Notes: generated from the sequence alone by a model not told the origin. Shown: positions 53,299 through 62,891, counted from the stretch's first letter. The stretch: 64,000 bases of DNA from Anaerolineae bacterium (GCA_008933735.1 WBUL01000004.1:1-64000); one strand, 5' to 3'. Made by a program: numbers and translations.

Positions 53299-54279
53299 AT
53301 GAAATCATTCACGCTTGCGTGCCTTATCTTGATGTTTTTCTTCCCCCTGGTTGCATATGCCCAGGGGAGTCGATTGAATGTGGTTGCCACGACCACGCAG
53401 GCGGCTGATCTGGTACGTATCCTCGGCGGTGATAAGGTGGAGGTCATCGGGCTGATGGGTGGAGGTGTTGATCCTCATTTGTATCAGTTCACAGAATCGG
53501 ACGTAGCGGCTATGTCGAATGCTGATGTGGTGGTTTACAGTGGTGTCCACCTCGAAGGGCGCATCAGTGAAGTGCTCGCCGAAGTCGAGCGCCGCGCCCC
53601 GGTGTATGCGCTTGGGACACCGATTGAAGAACAGGGTTATTTGCTGGTCAGCCAGGGCAAAGCAGATGTACCTGATCCGCATTTCTGGTTTGACCCGCGC
53701 AACTGGCAGCTCGCCACCGAAGGCCTGGTCGAATTTCTCGTCAAAATTGACCCGGCTCATGCGGATACCTACACAGCCAACGGGGAAGCCTTCATCCAGC
53801 AGTTGGATTTGCTGTATGCGTGGGGTGTTGAGGCCATGTCGTTGGTGCCGGAAAATCAGCGTGTGTTGGTGACATCGCATGATGCTTTTCAGTATTTTGG
53901 CGATGCATTTGGCTGGGAGGTGCGCGGCTTGCAGGGCATCAGCACGGAAGACGAAGCCGGTGTTGGGGATATTCAGGCCCTGGTCAGTTTTATTGTGGAA
54001 AATCAGATTCCCACCATGTTTGTCGAAAGCAGCGTTCCGCCGGACACCATTGAGGCGGTGCAGCAGGGTGCAAGTGCTAGAGGCTGGGAAGTCAGCATTG
54101 GTGGCGAATTGTATTCCGATGCCATGGGTGAAGTGGGCACATTCGGCGGCACCTATATCGGCATGATCAACGAAAATATCGTGCTGATTGTCAATGCCTT
54201 CGGCTACGGCGACCAGCTTCCTGAATGGCCTGCCGAACTCCCGCACCCGGATGAATTTGCCCAGGCTCAAGCCGAATAG
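53299..54279 (+). CDS. Metal ABC transporter substrate-binding protein (ZnuA/TroA/YtgA-like)
   Basis: 326 residues with a signal peptide (site near AYAQG, residue 23). Cluster A-I metal-binding fold: candidate ligands are the histidines in [10 protein letters not shown] and [12 protein letters not shown], the SHDAFQYFG segment, and an aspartate in GELYSDAMG. No His-rich loop of ZnuA type is present, so Mn or Fe is as likely as Zn. It is the first gene of a four-gene transport operon. Confidence 0.9.
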   Translation: MKSFTLACLILMFFFPLVAYAQGSRLNVVATTTQAADLVRILGGDKVEVIGLMGGGVDPHLYQFTESDVAAMSNADVVVYSGVHLEGRISEVLAEVERRAPVYALGTPIEEQGYLLVSQGKADVPDPHFWFDPRNWQLATEGLVEFLVKIDPAHADTYTANGEAFIQQLDLLYAWGVEAMSLVPENQRVLVTSHDAFQYFGDAFGWEVRGLQGISTEDEAGVGDIQALVSFIVENQIPTMFVESSVPPDTIEAVQQGASARGWEVSIGGELYSDAMGEVGTFGGTYIGMINENIVLIVNAFGYGDQLPEWPAELPHPDEFAQAQAE

Positions 54280-54292
54280 GGGAGAGACCAAG

Positions 54293-55039
54293 ATGAACGA
54301 CACGAGACATGCGATTGAAGTTAATGATCTGACTGTTGCTTATCATAGCAAACCTGTTCTCTGGGATGTCGATATTGATGTGCCGGAAGGGGTTCTCATG
54401 GCGATTGTTGGGCCAAATGGCGCCGGCAAAAGCACCCTGATTAAAGCGATCCTTGGTCTGATTCCAAAAGCATCCGGCGATGTCAAAATCTATGGCAAAT
54501 CGTACACGCAGGCACGTCATCTGGTTGGCTATGTGCCGCAGCGCGGCAGTGTTGATTGGGATTTTCCCACCTCTGTGCTGGATGTGGTCATGATGGGATT
54601 GTATTACCAGCTTGGGTGGGTACGGCGACCGGGGCGGCGCGAACGTGAAATGGCGATGGAAGCGCTTGAGCATGTTGGTATCGCCGATCTAGCCCATAGG
54701 CAGATCAGCCAGCTTTCCGGAGGGCAGCAGCAGCGCACTTTTCTGGCGCGGGCACTGGTACAGGATGCTCAGATTTACTTTATGGACGAACCTTTTGCCG
54801 CGGTTGATGCCATCACTGAAAAAGCGATTGTCGCTCTGCTGCAAGAACTTCGGTCCCGCCAGAAGACCGTCATCGTAGTCCACCATGACCTGCAAACGGT
54901 GGAGGAATATTTCGATTGGGTCACGCTGTTGAATGTCGAAGTCACCGCATCTGGCGCAACAAAAGAGGTGTTTACCGAGGATAATCTACGCCGCACCTAT
55001 GGCGGAAGAATCAACACGCTGACCCGCATCGCGGGTTAG
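54293..55039 (+). CDS. Metal ABC transporter ATP-binding protein (YtgB/MntB-like)
   Basis: 248 residues. Walker A is GPNGAGKST, the signature is [15 protein letters not shown], Walker B is [12 protein letters not shown], and the H-loop is [19 protein letters not shown] is typical of metal-type ATPases. ATG 54293 has GGGGAGAG 6-7 nt upstream; a longer frame would overlap the binding-protein gene by 90 bases. Confidence 0.94.
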   Translation: MNDTRHAIEVNDLTVAYHSKPVLWDVDIDVPEGVLMAIVGPNGAGKSTLIKAILGLIPKASGDVKIYGKSYTQARHLVGYVPQRGSVDWDFPTSVLDVVMMGLYYQLGWVRRPGRREREMAMEALEHVGIADLAHRQISQLSGGQQQRTFLARALVQDAQIYFMDEPFAAVDAITEKAIVALLQELRSRQKTVIVVHHDLQTVEEYFDWVTLLNVEVTASGATKEVFTEDNLRRTYGGRINTLTRIAG

Positions 55040-55049
55040 GAGGAAGCTC

Positions 55050-56345
55050 ATGACGAAAAATCACACGATGCTTTCCGCCCTCCTGGTTCCAATGGTCACC
55101 ATTATTCCGTTGAGCGCAGTGCTGTTCGATGTAGAATTCGACTATAACCTGCGAATGGTGCTGCTGGGGGCTTCGATTCTCGGTCTGGTCACGGGTGTTT
55201 TAGGCAGCTTTGCAGTGCTGCGCCGCCAGAGTCTGCTGGGGGATACGCTGTCCCATGCTGCGCTGCCAGGGGTAGTCATTGCTTTTATGCTGATGGGTCG
55301 AGAGCTTGGCTGGCTCCTGATTGGCGCGGGGATTGCTGGCTGGCTGGGTACGGTGTTGATGAACATGATCATCCGTACCACCCGCATCAAGCAGGATGCG
55401 GCGCTGGGCATTGTCCTTGCCGTCTTTTTTGGGACGGGCATGGCGCTGCTCAGCTACTCGCAAGGGCACGAGGACGCGAGCCGCGCCGGATTGGATAAAT
55501 TCATTTTTGGGCAGGCCGCTGCCATCGTGGAGCGCGATGTCCTGATGGTATCAGGTGTAGCGATAGTGGTGCTCTTAATTATTGGCCTGTTCTGGAAGGA
55601 ATTTAAACTCCTGACCTTCGACAGTGAATTTGCCAGTACCAATGGTTTTCCGGTGTGGTTTCTGGATTTGTTCCTGTCTACCCTGATCGTGGTTTCCATT
55701 GTCCTTGGTTTGCAGCTTGCAGGGGTGATCCTCATGGTGGGGATGCTGATTGCGCCAGGCGTAGCCGCCCGGCAGTGGACAAATAATCTCAGCAGTATGG
55801 TGATTCTGTCTGGTTTATTCGGGGCAGCAGCGGGCGCTAGCGGCGCAGTTTTCAGCGCGGCGGCAGAAGGTCTGCCCACCGGGCCATTGATTATAGTGGC
55901 GGCATCCCTCATCGTGATTGTCTCGCTGTTGTTTGCACCGGAACGGGGTCTGATCTGGCGCTGGTGGAATCAGCGGCAGGATCAACAACAATTCCTCAGC
56001 GAAAGTCTGCTGGCCGATATTTACCGACTGGCCGAAAAACACGGCAGCACAACATATCTTGTCCCACATGGGATGCTCACCCATTTGCACGGTAGGGCAG
56101 CACGAAAAGTCCTGCGCGAATTGGCCGCGCACCGGCTGCTGGAAAAACAGGCAACGGGTTGGCGTTTAACAGCACAGGGCGTTATTCAAGCAGAAAAAGT
56201 CGAGCGCAACCGCCAATTGTGGAAACTGTATCGTCTGTATCGGGATGAATTTGAAGCCCCTCCGGTTGTTGAGAATTTCCAACAGGATATTCGAGAAGTG
56301 CTGCCCCGTGAGGTGGTAACGCGCCTGGAACGGCTGCTGGCATAG
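55050..56345 (+). CDS. Metal ABC permease fused to a DtxR-like winged-helix domain (YtgCR-like)
   Basis: 431 residues. Residues 1-300 are an ABC-3 permease with about eight to nine helices (GVLGSFAVLRRQSLLGDTLSHAALPG, LAGVILMVGMLIAPG). Residues 310-431 are soluble: RKVLRELAAHRLLEK and RLTAQGVIQAEKVERNR resemble the winged helix and following helix of DtxR/MntR proteins. Chlamydial YtgCR has the same fusion and releases its repressor by cleavage. Regulation of the operon by this domain is inferred. Confidence 0.88.
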   Translation: MTKNHTMLSALLVPMVTIIPLSAVLFDVEFDYNLRMVLLGASILGLVTGVLGSFAVLRRQSLLGDTLSHAALPGVVIAFMLMGRELGWLLIGAGIAGWLGTVLMNMIIRTTRIKQDAALGIVLAVFFGTGMALLSYSQGHEDASRAGLDKFIFGQAAAIVERDVLMVSGVAIVVLLIIGLFWKEFKLLTFDSEFASTNGFPVWFLDLFLSTLIVVSIVLGLQLAGVILMVGMLIAPGVAARQWTNNLSSMVILSGLFGAAAGASGAVFSAAAEGLPTGPLIIVAASLIVIVSLLFAPERGLIWRWWNQRQDQQQFLSESLLADIYRLAEKHGSTTYLVPHGMLTHLHGRAARKVLRELAAHRLLEKQATGWRLTAQGVIQAEKVERNRQLWKLYRLYRDEFEAPPVVENFQQDIREVLPREVVTRLERLLA

Positions 56346-56357
56346 GAGAGCGATAAC

Positions 56358-57839
56358 ATGGAACGACTTCTCATTGATCTTTTACTCAATTTCATGTCTG
56401 CTGAGCAGCTTTATGATGCGTTGGATGATCCTCGCATGGTGGCGATACTCATCGGCGCAATGGTCGCGGTGTCCGGCGCTCTGCTGGGAACCTTTTTGCT
56501 GCTGCGACATATGGCGCTGACCAGTGATGCGATCAGCCACACGGTTTTGCTGGGCATTGTGGTCGCGTTTATTGTGATGGTCTATGGTCTCGACCAGGAA
56601 GCAGATATTTCTTCCCCCTGGCTGATTGTTGGCGCGGCGCTGTCCGGCGTGCTGACCGTCTACCTGACCGAGTTGATTTTTCGATCTGGATTGGTTAAGG
56701 AGGATGCAGCGCTAGGACTTGCATTTCCGCTTCTGTTTGCCATCGCCATTATCCTGATTTCCCGCTATGCTGACGACATTCATCTGGACGAAGATACGGT
56801 CATGGTCGGGGAAATTGGCGTCGCATGGGCGAACGCCAATGAGCACTGTTTCGCCAACTGCGAGGAAGTCGTCATCACTCCTGACCACCCTAAAGCCGAA
56901 ACCGGGCGCCAGTGCATCAACTGTAAACCAAGTGGCCCGTACAGTCCTCGTGACCCGGAAGCGATTTTTAAGGAGATATGCAGCAACTGCGGCACTTATC
57001 CGGCCTCGATTGCCTACACACGCGGCTATATTGATACCTCACCCCAAATTGTCCTGTGGCCTCGTGCCATCACGACGATGGGGGTTATTACCCTGGTCAA
57101 TGCACTATTTGTTCTGCTGCTGTATAAAGAACTCAAGCTGGCGACCTTTGATGCGGGTTTAGCGGCAGCCCTGGGGTTCCGTCCAGGGCTACTGCACTAT
57201 GCCCTGATGGCACTGGTCAGTGTGACCGCGGTAGGCGCATTTGACGCGGTAGGGGCGGTGCTGGTGGTAGCCTTTTTTATCGTTCCGGCAGCAACGGCTT
57301 ACCTGTTGACTGATCGTCTCTGGCGGATGCTGGTGCTCAGTTCCTTCATCGGGGCGCTGGCGGCCTATACCGGTTACGATCTGGCACGTGGCGACTTCCT
57401 GGGGATTTATAACCTGGATAAGCTGCTGGTCTTTCTGGACAAACATGTGCTGGATTTAGGGGGTAACACCACCTGGAATGTACACATTGCCAGCGCGATG
57501 GTCATGATGACTGGTTTTTTCTTCCTGCTGGCCTGGGTGGTTTCACCGCGTTACGGGTTGGTATCGAACACAATCCGGCGGATGGTGCAGCGACGGCGTT
57601 TCCGTGAACAACTGCTGCTGATGCACATTCATAACCATGAAAACACGGAAAATGCCAATCGTGAGCTAGCGTTGGATACCCTGCATATGCATCTCAACTG
57701 GTCAGAAAATCACCTGAAGCGCATGGTTGCCCGCCTGCGCTCAAGGAATCTGGTTCGGGTTCAGAATAATCTCGTGATAATGACAGACCGGGGCGAAAGA
57801 CTGCTGCAAAAGATCATGCAGGAACGGATTTCCGCTTAG
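56358..57839 (+). CDS. Metal ABC permease with Cys-rich insertion and C-terminal HTH domain (YtgD-like)
   Basis: 493 residues. ABC-3 permease core (LLGTFLLLRHMALTSDAISH, FDAVGAVLVVAFFIVPAATAYLL). Between helices near residues 150-225 lies an insertion with six cysteines in three pairs: C164/C168, C186/C189, C208/C211, like a zinc or iron ribbon. The C terminus (415-493) has NWSENHLKRMVARLRSRNLVRVQNN, a winged-helix-like segment. It starts 12 bases after the preceding permease gene. Both features are unusual for this family. Confidence 0.85.
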   Translation: MERLLIDLLLNFMSAEQLYDALDDPRMVAILIGAMVAVSGALLGTFLLLRHMALTSDAISHTVLLGIVVAFIVMVYGLDQEADISSPWLIVGAALSGVLTVYLTELIFRSGLVKEDAALGLAFPLLFAIAIILISRYADDIHLDEDTVMVGEIGVAWANANEHCFANCEEVVITPDHPKAETGRQCINCKPSGPYSPRDPEAIFKEICSNCGTYPASIAYTRGYIDTSPQIVLWPRAITTMGVITLVNALFVLLLYKELKLATFDAGLAAALGFRPGLLHYALMALVSVTAVGAFDAVGAVLVVAFFIVPAATAYLLTDRLWRMLVLSSFIGALAAYTGYDLARGDFLGIYNLDKLLVFLDKHVLDLGGNTTWNVHIASAMVMMTGFFFLLAWVVSPRYGLVSNTIRRMVQRRRFREQLLLMHIHNHENTENANRELALDTLHMHLNWSENHLKRMVARLRSRNLVRVQNNLVIMTDRGERLLQKIMQERISA

Positions 57840-58710
57840 GCACATACATAGCAAGCAGCACGCCCAGCGAAATCAACAGGCCGCCAAAGGCCAGATTGGG
57901 CGTGAAGTCCTGCCCCAGTGCCAGCACACCTAACACCGCCCCTACCAACGGCTGCGCGAAGAAAAACAGGGAGGCTGCTGACGCATCGACCAGGGCAAAA
58001 GCACGATTCCAGAGCCACATCGCGCCTGCCGTTGAAATGACACCGAGGTAAAGAATGCCCAGAAAGACCAAAAAGGTAATTTCCCCCACCGCCCGGCTGG
58101 TGAGTTCCACCCCAGCCGACGGGATCGTCAGCATCATGCCGCCCCAAAAGGCGATCAAGGTCACCCAGAGGGTATCCAGTTTGGCACTGACCACGCGCAC
58201 CAGCACCGAATACAGCCCCCACGTCACACCCGCAACAGCCAGCGCAACATCTCCCACAAACGTATCGGAACTGAAATTCGCCTGAGCAGGGTCGATGATC
58301 ACAATCACGCCGATTGAGGCCAGAATCACCGCCATCACACGCTGAAAAGACAGTTTTTCCCTTAAGATGAGAGCGGCAAAAACGAGAATAAATGCGGGTG
58401 AGGATGTCGTGATCAGAGCACCATTCACGGCGGTCGATTTATCCGTACCGACAAACTGGGCACCTACACTGACGCCGAACCCGATCAGCCCAACCCCTAA
58501 CACCTGAATCATCTGCGGTCGCTGCGGAACAGTGGTATCTTTTTTCTGCCAGACCAGCAGCCCCAGAACAAATGCCCCCATCATCAGGCGGATGGATAAC
58601 AGGGTGAATGGAGGAATGATCTCTAAGACCACATCCGAAACCACGTACATCCCGCCCCAGATGGACGCCGCCAGAATGCCGTATATTGCACCACGCAGTG
58701 TGTCACTCAT
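57814..58710 (-). CDS. EamA/DMT-family transporter
   Basis: 298 residues with ten membrane helices and two EamA repeats (GILAASIWGGMYVVSD near the start; VAGVTWGLYSVLVRVVS for the second). It exports or exchanges a small metabolite; substrate unknown. ATG 58710 is chosen: it overlaps the methyltransferase stop by 8 bases and gives the normal family length. The longer frame upstream is not membrane-like. Confidence 0.85.
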   Translation of the reverse strand: MSDTLRGAIYGILAASIWGGMYVVSDVVLEIIPPFTLLSIRLMMGAFVLGLLVWQKKDTTVPQRPQMIQVLGVGLIGFGVSVGAQFVGTDKSTAVNGALITTSSPAFILVFAALILREKLSFQRVMAVILASIGVIVIIDPAQANFSSDTFVGDVALAVAGVTWGLYSVLVRVVSAKLDTLWVTLIAFWGGMMLTIPSAGVELTSRAVGEITFLVFLGILYLGVISTAGAMWLWNRAFALVDASAASLFFFAQPLVGAVLGVLALGQDFTPNLAFGGLLISLGVLLAMYVPKRKSVPA

Positions 58711-59437
58711 CTTGTTTTCGCAGCACCAGCCAATGAGATAATCCGAACCAGCGTAATGGGGTTTTTTCCAGAGGATACAATACACCGCGCAGGATATTGC
58801 CCAGTATCGGGGCGCGGCGAACAATATTGTCGTAACCGCCAAAAATACGGCTGTGATGCACAACTTCGACAGGCAAGTCTTTGAACAGACGGCGGAGTCC
58901 TCTGGCGGTATAGGTGCGGACATGGGGTGCAAGCTGGTTACGCCAGCGATCCGGCAGATAATTAATCAGAGGGGTGTTCCCGAAATGATATTGCCCCTTC
59001 CAGTAATAGCCGTGTGTTTCAAAAGGATACCAGCGATTCGGGCAAAACAACGCGAGGTGTCCTCCGGGGCGGGTGACCCGCACCATTTCCCGCGCAAAAA
59101 TCATATCATTCTGCACATGCTCAATGACTTCATTCGAGAAAACCACATCAAAGGCATGGCTTGGGTACGGAAGGGCTTCTCCCGCTGCGACAAGCACATG
59201 CGGGACTTCAGCCTGTGCCTGTTTCACCCGTTCCAATTCAATATCGAACGCCTCCACATCTTGCGAAAAACGACGGCGAAACTGGCTGGCATAAGTACCC
59301 ACGCCACAACCTGCCTCCAGAATGCGGGCATTGGTAAGATCAATTTCCTGGAGTATCAGTTGCAGACGGCGTTCTTGCCCGCTTCGCCAGACGTAAGAGG
59401 GTTCGCCACGCTGGGCAGCTTTGTCGGAAGGTGTCAT
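58703..59437 (-). CDS. Class I SAM-dependent methyltransferase
   Basis: 244 residues from ATG 59437. Motif I is ILEAGCGVGTYASQF, DVVFSNEVIEHVQND motif II, and GGHLALFCPNRWYPFETHGYYW follows. This last segment is shared with ubiquinone/menaquinone or glycan methyltransferases. The longer frame to 59578 would overlap the class IV aminotransferase gene by 100 bases and begins with unrelated sequence. It is part of the corC-to-EamA minus-strand run. Confidence 0.82.
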   Translation of the reverse strand: MTPSDKAAQRGEPSYVWRSGQERRLQLILQEIDLTNARILEAGCGVGTYASQFRRRFSQDVEAFDIELERVKQAQAEVPHVLVAAGEALPYPSHAFDVVFSNEVIEHVQNDMIFAREMVRVTRPGGHLALFCPNRWYPFETHGYYWKGQYHFGNTPLINYLPDRWRNQLAPHVRTYTARGLRRLFKDLPVEVVHHSRIFGGYDNIVRRAPILGNILRGVLYPLEKTPLRWFGLSHWLVLRKQDE

Positions 59438-59477
59438 GGCGGGGAATTTTACCAGTGAAACGGGCGAGGCGTCACGC

Positions 59478-60302
59478 CTAAATCGGCTTGATGTTAGCAT
59501 CTGTCCAGGCATCGTAGCGGCGCTGAAGGTCAAGGGTGATCGTCCCTGGATTACCGCTGCCAATTTTCTGCCCGTCAATTTCTACGATTGGAATCACCCC
59601 CCGGCTGCTGGAAGTTAAAAAGGCTTCTTCCAGGTCAGGGATGTTTTTCACACTGACTGGCGAAAAACTTATCGGAACAACCCCCTGGGCAACTTCCAGG
59701 AGCACAATCCTTGAAATACCTTTTAAGATGCCTTCGCCTGCGGTATGCAGCACCCCGCCCAGAACAGCGTAAAAATTGCTGCTTGTGCCTTCCAGGATAT
59801 TTTCGCTGTCGTCCACCAGAAAAGCCTCATACATGCCTTCCATGCGACCCTGGATGGCCTTCTGGCGCTGCTCCATCCAGGTTGTGGATTTGGCGATTGG
59901 GTTCTCCCGTTTGGCGTGAATGGTAATCACCTGAACCCCATTTTGTCGGACTTCCGGTGGCACAGGCTGAAGAGGCTCAAGTGCCAGATAAACGCAGTGG
60001 GGTTCGGCGGTGGGTATCGTGATGCGAAATCGTGATTCCTCGTAGCCGCTTTGGCGGATGAGCTCACGCAAACCGCGTCGCAGCGATTCCCGGTCAAGCT
60101 CAACGGGGATATTTTCTAAGCGGGCGGATTCTTCCAATCGATCCAGATGGGCATCCAGCAGCAGCGCTTTGCCGGTCTGGTACGTCCGTGTGACGGTATA
60201 AACCCCTGTTGGCTCATGCTGCGCTGCCTCTGCCAGCGACTCGGCACGATACTGGGTCGAAGTTAATCCGTTTGGGGTGAGGATTGCGGTCTGGATAGTC
60301 AT
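59478..60302 (-). CDS. Class IV aminotransferase (BCAT / D-amino acid / PabC-like)
   Basis: 274 residues, PLP fold type IV. AHLDRLEESARLENIP marks the first domain, AKSTTW the region of the catalytic lysine, and EGTSSNFYAVLGG with GISRIVLLEVA the PLP phosphate site. It could act on branched amino acids, D-amino acids, or aminodeoxychorismate. The ORF overlaps recO upstream by four bases, ATGA style. Confidence 0.85.
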   Translation of the reverse strand: MTIQTAILTPNGLTSTQYRAESLAEAAQHEPTGVYTVTRTYQTGKALLLDAHLDRLEESARLENIPVELDRESLRRGLRELIRQSGYEESRFRITIPTAEPHCVYLALEPLQPVPPEVRQNGVQVITIHAKRENPIAKSTTWMEQRQKAIQGRMEGMYEAFLVDDSENILEGTSSNFYAVLGGVLHTAGEGILKGISRIVLLEVAQGVVPISFSPVSVKNIPDLEEAFLTSSSRGVIPIVEIDGQKIGSGNPGTITLDLQRRYDAWTDANIKPI

Positions 60303-61060
60303 GTATCTTGATAGAGTTTTTTCAGGAAATTCACACTTTGTAAACGCTTTTCCAGAAGAAAGATAATATAAGTATGTAAAATCCGTTCCAGTTCTACGTG
60401 ATTGCGCTCGTTTACGTTCAGGATTTTAACCACATTCCATTTGTAGCGGCTCATATGGCGCAGAATTTTCAGGACAGGCAGAGACAGCCGCAACAGATCA
60501 CGACCTTCGCCATGTTCCGGACATACAACACCCCCTTCAACAGGGCTGAAATACTGATTTTGTGCCTCAAGGGGTTCCGAACCGATGGCACAGTCAAACA
60601 GGGAAGGTTCAAAACCCATGACCCGCAGCAAACGCAACTCATAGTAACGCGCCGCCAGTTTTAAATCGACAGTTGGTTCACACAGCCAGCCAAGCGCCTC
60701 TACCAGCAAAAGATAGGCGGGTTGGTTTTCTTCGTTCTCAAAGGCAAACTGATCCATCAACTCAACAAAATGACTGGCATACACGCTGCGTTCAAGATTC
60801 TCCTGCACGATGCGGTAGGTATCCTGGACTTCGGCCTGGGTAATGGTATGGAGCTCCCGTCCCCGGTAAAGGACAAGGTGAGTGCGACTGTAGAGTTCAA
60901 CATGCCCAGTCTGGCGGCTGGTCGGTTTGCGTGCACCTTTTGCCAGCGCCTTGACTTTGCCATGCTGGGGTGTATACAACGTCAGCAGGTAGTCTGATTC
61001 GCTGAAGGGTACTCGGCGCAGGACAACTGCCTCCGTTTTGTAAATACGCTCAAGGCTCAT
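60299..61060 (-). CDS. recO: DNA repair protein RecO
   Basis: 253 residues. The N-terminal OB fold is TEAVVLRRVPFSESDYLLTLYTPQHGKVKALAKGAR in outline, typical of RecO (position 7-42). A helical C-terminal domain follows with a CxxH-like CPEHGEG. It loads RecA with RecF/RecR. Only part of the usual four-cysteine zinc site is visible. The gene overlaps cdd by four bases. Confidence 0.9.
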   Translation of the reverse strand: MSLERIYKTEAVVLRRVPFSESDYLLTLYTPQHGKVKALAKGARKPTSRQTGHVELYSRTHLVLYRGRELHTITQAEVQDTYRIVQENLERSVYASHFVELMDQFAFENEENQPAYLLLVEALGWLCEPTVDLKLAARYYELRLLRVMGFEPSLFDCAIGSEPLEAQNQYFSPVEGGVVCPEHGEGRDLLRLSLPVLKILRHMSRYKWNVVKILNVNERNHVELERILHTYIIFLLEKRLQSVNFLKKLYQDT

Positions 61061-61455
61061 GGCAGCGAATGGGGGCCAAAACCACCCGGTAACAGCTCCT
61101 TAAGTGGCATATCCAGATGAATTTTACCCGAAAAATCCGCGATAATCACCTGCATTTCCGGGGAAAACTCAAACATGAACTGGCGGCATATGCCGCAGGG
61201 AGAACCACCATTCTGTGTAGCAACCGCAATCGCTTCAAAATCTCGTTCACCTTCGCTGACCGCTTTCACCACAGCGGTGCGTTCCGCGCAAATGGTCGCG
61301 CCATAGGAAGCGTTCTCGACATTACATCCCAATAAGATTTTCCCGGTGGAGGTTAAGAGGGCGGCTCCAACGTGGTAGTGGCTGTAGGGCGCGTAAGCGT
61401 GCTCGCTCGCCTGAATCGCCGCCGCAATGAGCGCCTTTTTCTGTGCTTCAGTCAT
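61057..61455 (-). CDS. cdd: Cytidine deaminase
   Basis: 132 residues, short homotetrameric type. CNVENASYGATICAERTAV carries one zinc cysteine and the catalytic glutamate; GGSPCGICRQ carries the other two cysteines. It deaminates cytidine and deoxycytidine for pyrimidine salvage. It overlaps the upstream corC-like gene and downstream recO by four bases each, so translation is coupled. Confidence 0.94.
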   Translation of the reverse strand: MTEAQKKALIAAAIQASEHAYAPYSHYHVGAALLTSTGKILLGCNVENASYGATICAERTAVVKAVSEGERDFEAIAVATQNGGSPCGICRQFMFEFSPEMQVIIADFSGKIHLDMPLKELLPGGFGPHSLP

Positions 61456-62789
61456 TCAGGGGTTACCAGCTCCGATTCTGATACAGGAGGGGTATCATCC
61501 GGAACATCCTCGATTTTGGTGACCCGGACTTTTTGAATACGACGGCCGCTCAGAGTCAGAACCTCCATTTCAATCCCCTCGGCCACGACCTTGTCACCGA
61601 CTTCCGGCACTTTACCCAGCGCGGTAAAGATAAACCCTCCCAGCGTGTCGCTTTCATCCGTTGCCAGTTCCACATCCAGGAGTTCATTCAGGTCATCCAG
61701 GTCAAGTCCGGCATCACAAATGTATTCTGTTTCCGAGATTTTTTCGTATTCCTCTTCTTCCAGAAGGTCATATTCGTCGCGGATTTCCCCCACAATTTCC
61801 TCAATCAGGTCTTCCAGCGTGACCAGACCCGCCGTGCCGCCATACTCATCAATTACAATCGCCAGATGAACCTTCCGGGTCTGAAATTCTTCCAGCAAAT
61901 CCGCCGCTTTTTTGGATTCCGGGACAAAATAAGGCGCCCGCAGGAGAGAGGCCATATCCGCTGTCGCCTCGCCCTTTTGCCAGACATTTAACAGGTCTTT
62001 GGCATAAAGCAGTCCCTTGATGTTGTCAATCGTATCCTCGTAGACGGGGATGCGGGAGTGGCCCGCTTTGATAATAGTATCCAGCGCATCTTTCAGGTCG
62101 GTCTTGATGTCAATCGCCACCATATCAATGCGCGGCACCATCACCTCTCGTGCCAGGGTATCGCCAAACTTGAAGACAGAGTAGATCATGGCTTTTTCTT
62201 CGTCTTCAATCATCCCATCTTCCGAGCCTGCATCCACCAGAGTTTTGATTTCCTCTTCGGTGATTTTTGCGATGGGATGGACACCAAAGACCCTGGATAC
62301 CCGAACACTCAAAGTTTGCAGGGCCGTCACCAGGGGATACAGGATGAAATAAAGGATGCTCATGGGGCGGGAAACCAGGATGGTGAATTTTTCGTCCCGC
62401 CCTATCGCCAGGGCCGCAGGCAGATGATAGCTGAAAATCAGCAGGATGATGGTCAGGATTGGCACTCCGCTCCCATAGGTGAGAACTTCAGCGGTGTCAG
62501 TGCTGACCCTGGTTTCTTCCACCATAACAATAACTTCGGGGGCCAGCAGCGCAATGGCAACCCCTGTGCTTAGCATGATCAGCAGGATTGACCAGAACTG
62601 GTACACGGCCAGCAGCGTTAAGGGATTGTCGATCAGTTTCAGCGTGAGTTCTGCGCCGGGGTACCGGTCTTCTGCCAGCTCTTTGATCTGAGCCTTACGT
62701 GCATTTGACAGTGCCGAATATATAGTCGTCAGCACACCCTGTAACAAAACAAGTACCAGCAGGACAATAAGGCCGCTTATCGAGTCCAT
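61452..62789 (-). CDS. CNNM/HlyC-CorC family membrane protein with CBS pair
   Basis: 445 residues. The DUF21 transmembrane domain (about four helices, residues 1-170) is followed by a CBS pair (REVMVPRIDMVAIDI, HSRIPVYEDTIDNIKGLLYAKDLL, YGGTAGLVTLEDLIEEIVGEI) and a CorC_HlyC domain (DTLGGFIFTALGKVPEVGD). Family members are linked to Mg/Co efflux. It is the first gene of the compact cdd-recO run. Confidence 0.9.
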   Translation of the reverse strand: MDSISGLIVLLVLVLLQGVLTTIYSALSNARKAQIKELAEDRYPGAELTLKLIDNPLTLLAVYQFWSILLIMLSTGVAIALLAPEVIVMVEETRVSTDTAEVLTYGSGVPILTIILLIFSYHLPAALAIGRDEKFTILVSRPMSILYFILYPLVTALQTLSVRVSRVFGVHPIAKITEEEIKTLVDAGSEDGMIEDEEKAMIYSVFKFGDTLAREVMVPRIDMVAIDIKTDLKDALDTIIKAGHSRIPVYEDTIDNIKGLLYAKDLLNVWQKGEATADMASLLRAPYFVPESKKAADLLEEFQTRKVHLAIVIDEYGGTAGLVTLEDLIEEIVGEIRDEYDLLEEEEYEKISETEYICDAGLDLDDLNELLDVELATDESDTLGGFIFTALGKVPEVGDKVVAEGIEMEVLTLSGRRIQKVRVTKIEDVPDDTPPVSESELVTPE

Positions 62790-62843
62790 TGCTTATTATC
62801 CTTACTTATGCGGGATAAGAGGTGTAAAGACGGAGGTTCTTCT

Positions 62844-62891
62844 ATGGAAGGTGTTTCTTCTTTGTTCATCATCGTCCAAAGGGAATCGTAA
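62844..62891 (+). CDS. Possible 15-residue leader ORF
   Basis: CGGAGG (62831-62836) stands 7 nt before an ATG that opens MEGVSSLFIIVQRES and stops at TAA. The ribosome site is strong for so short a frame. There is no gene on the plus strand downstream for 1 kb, so a regulatory role is hard to assign. Confidence 0.15.
   Translation: MEGVSSLFIIVQRES

Noticed and set aside
53305-54303. Minus-strand frame of 332 codons opposite the metal-binding protein gene
   Set aside because: It mirrors the real gene almost exactly, has no ribosome site, and has no recognisable domain.
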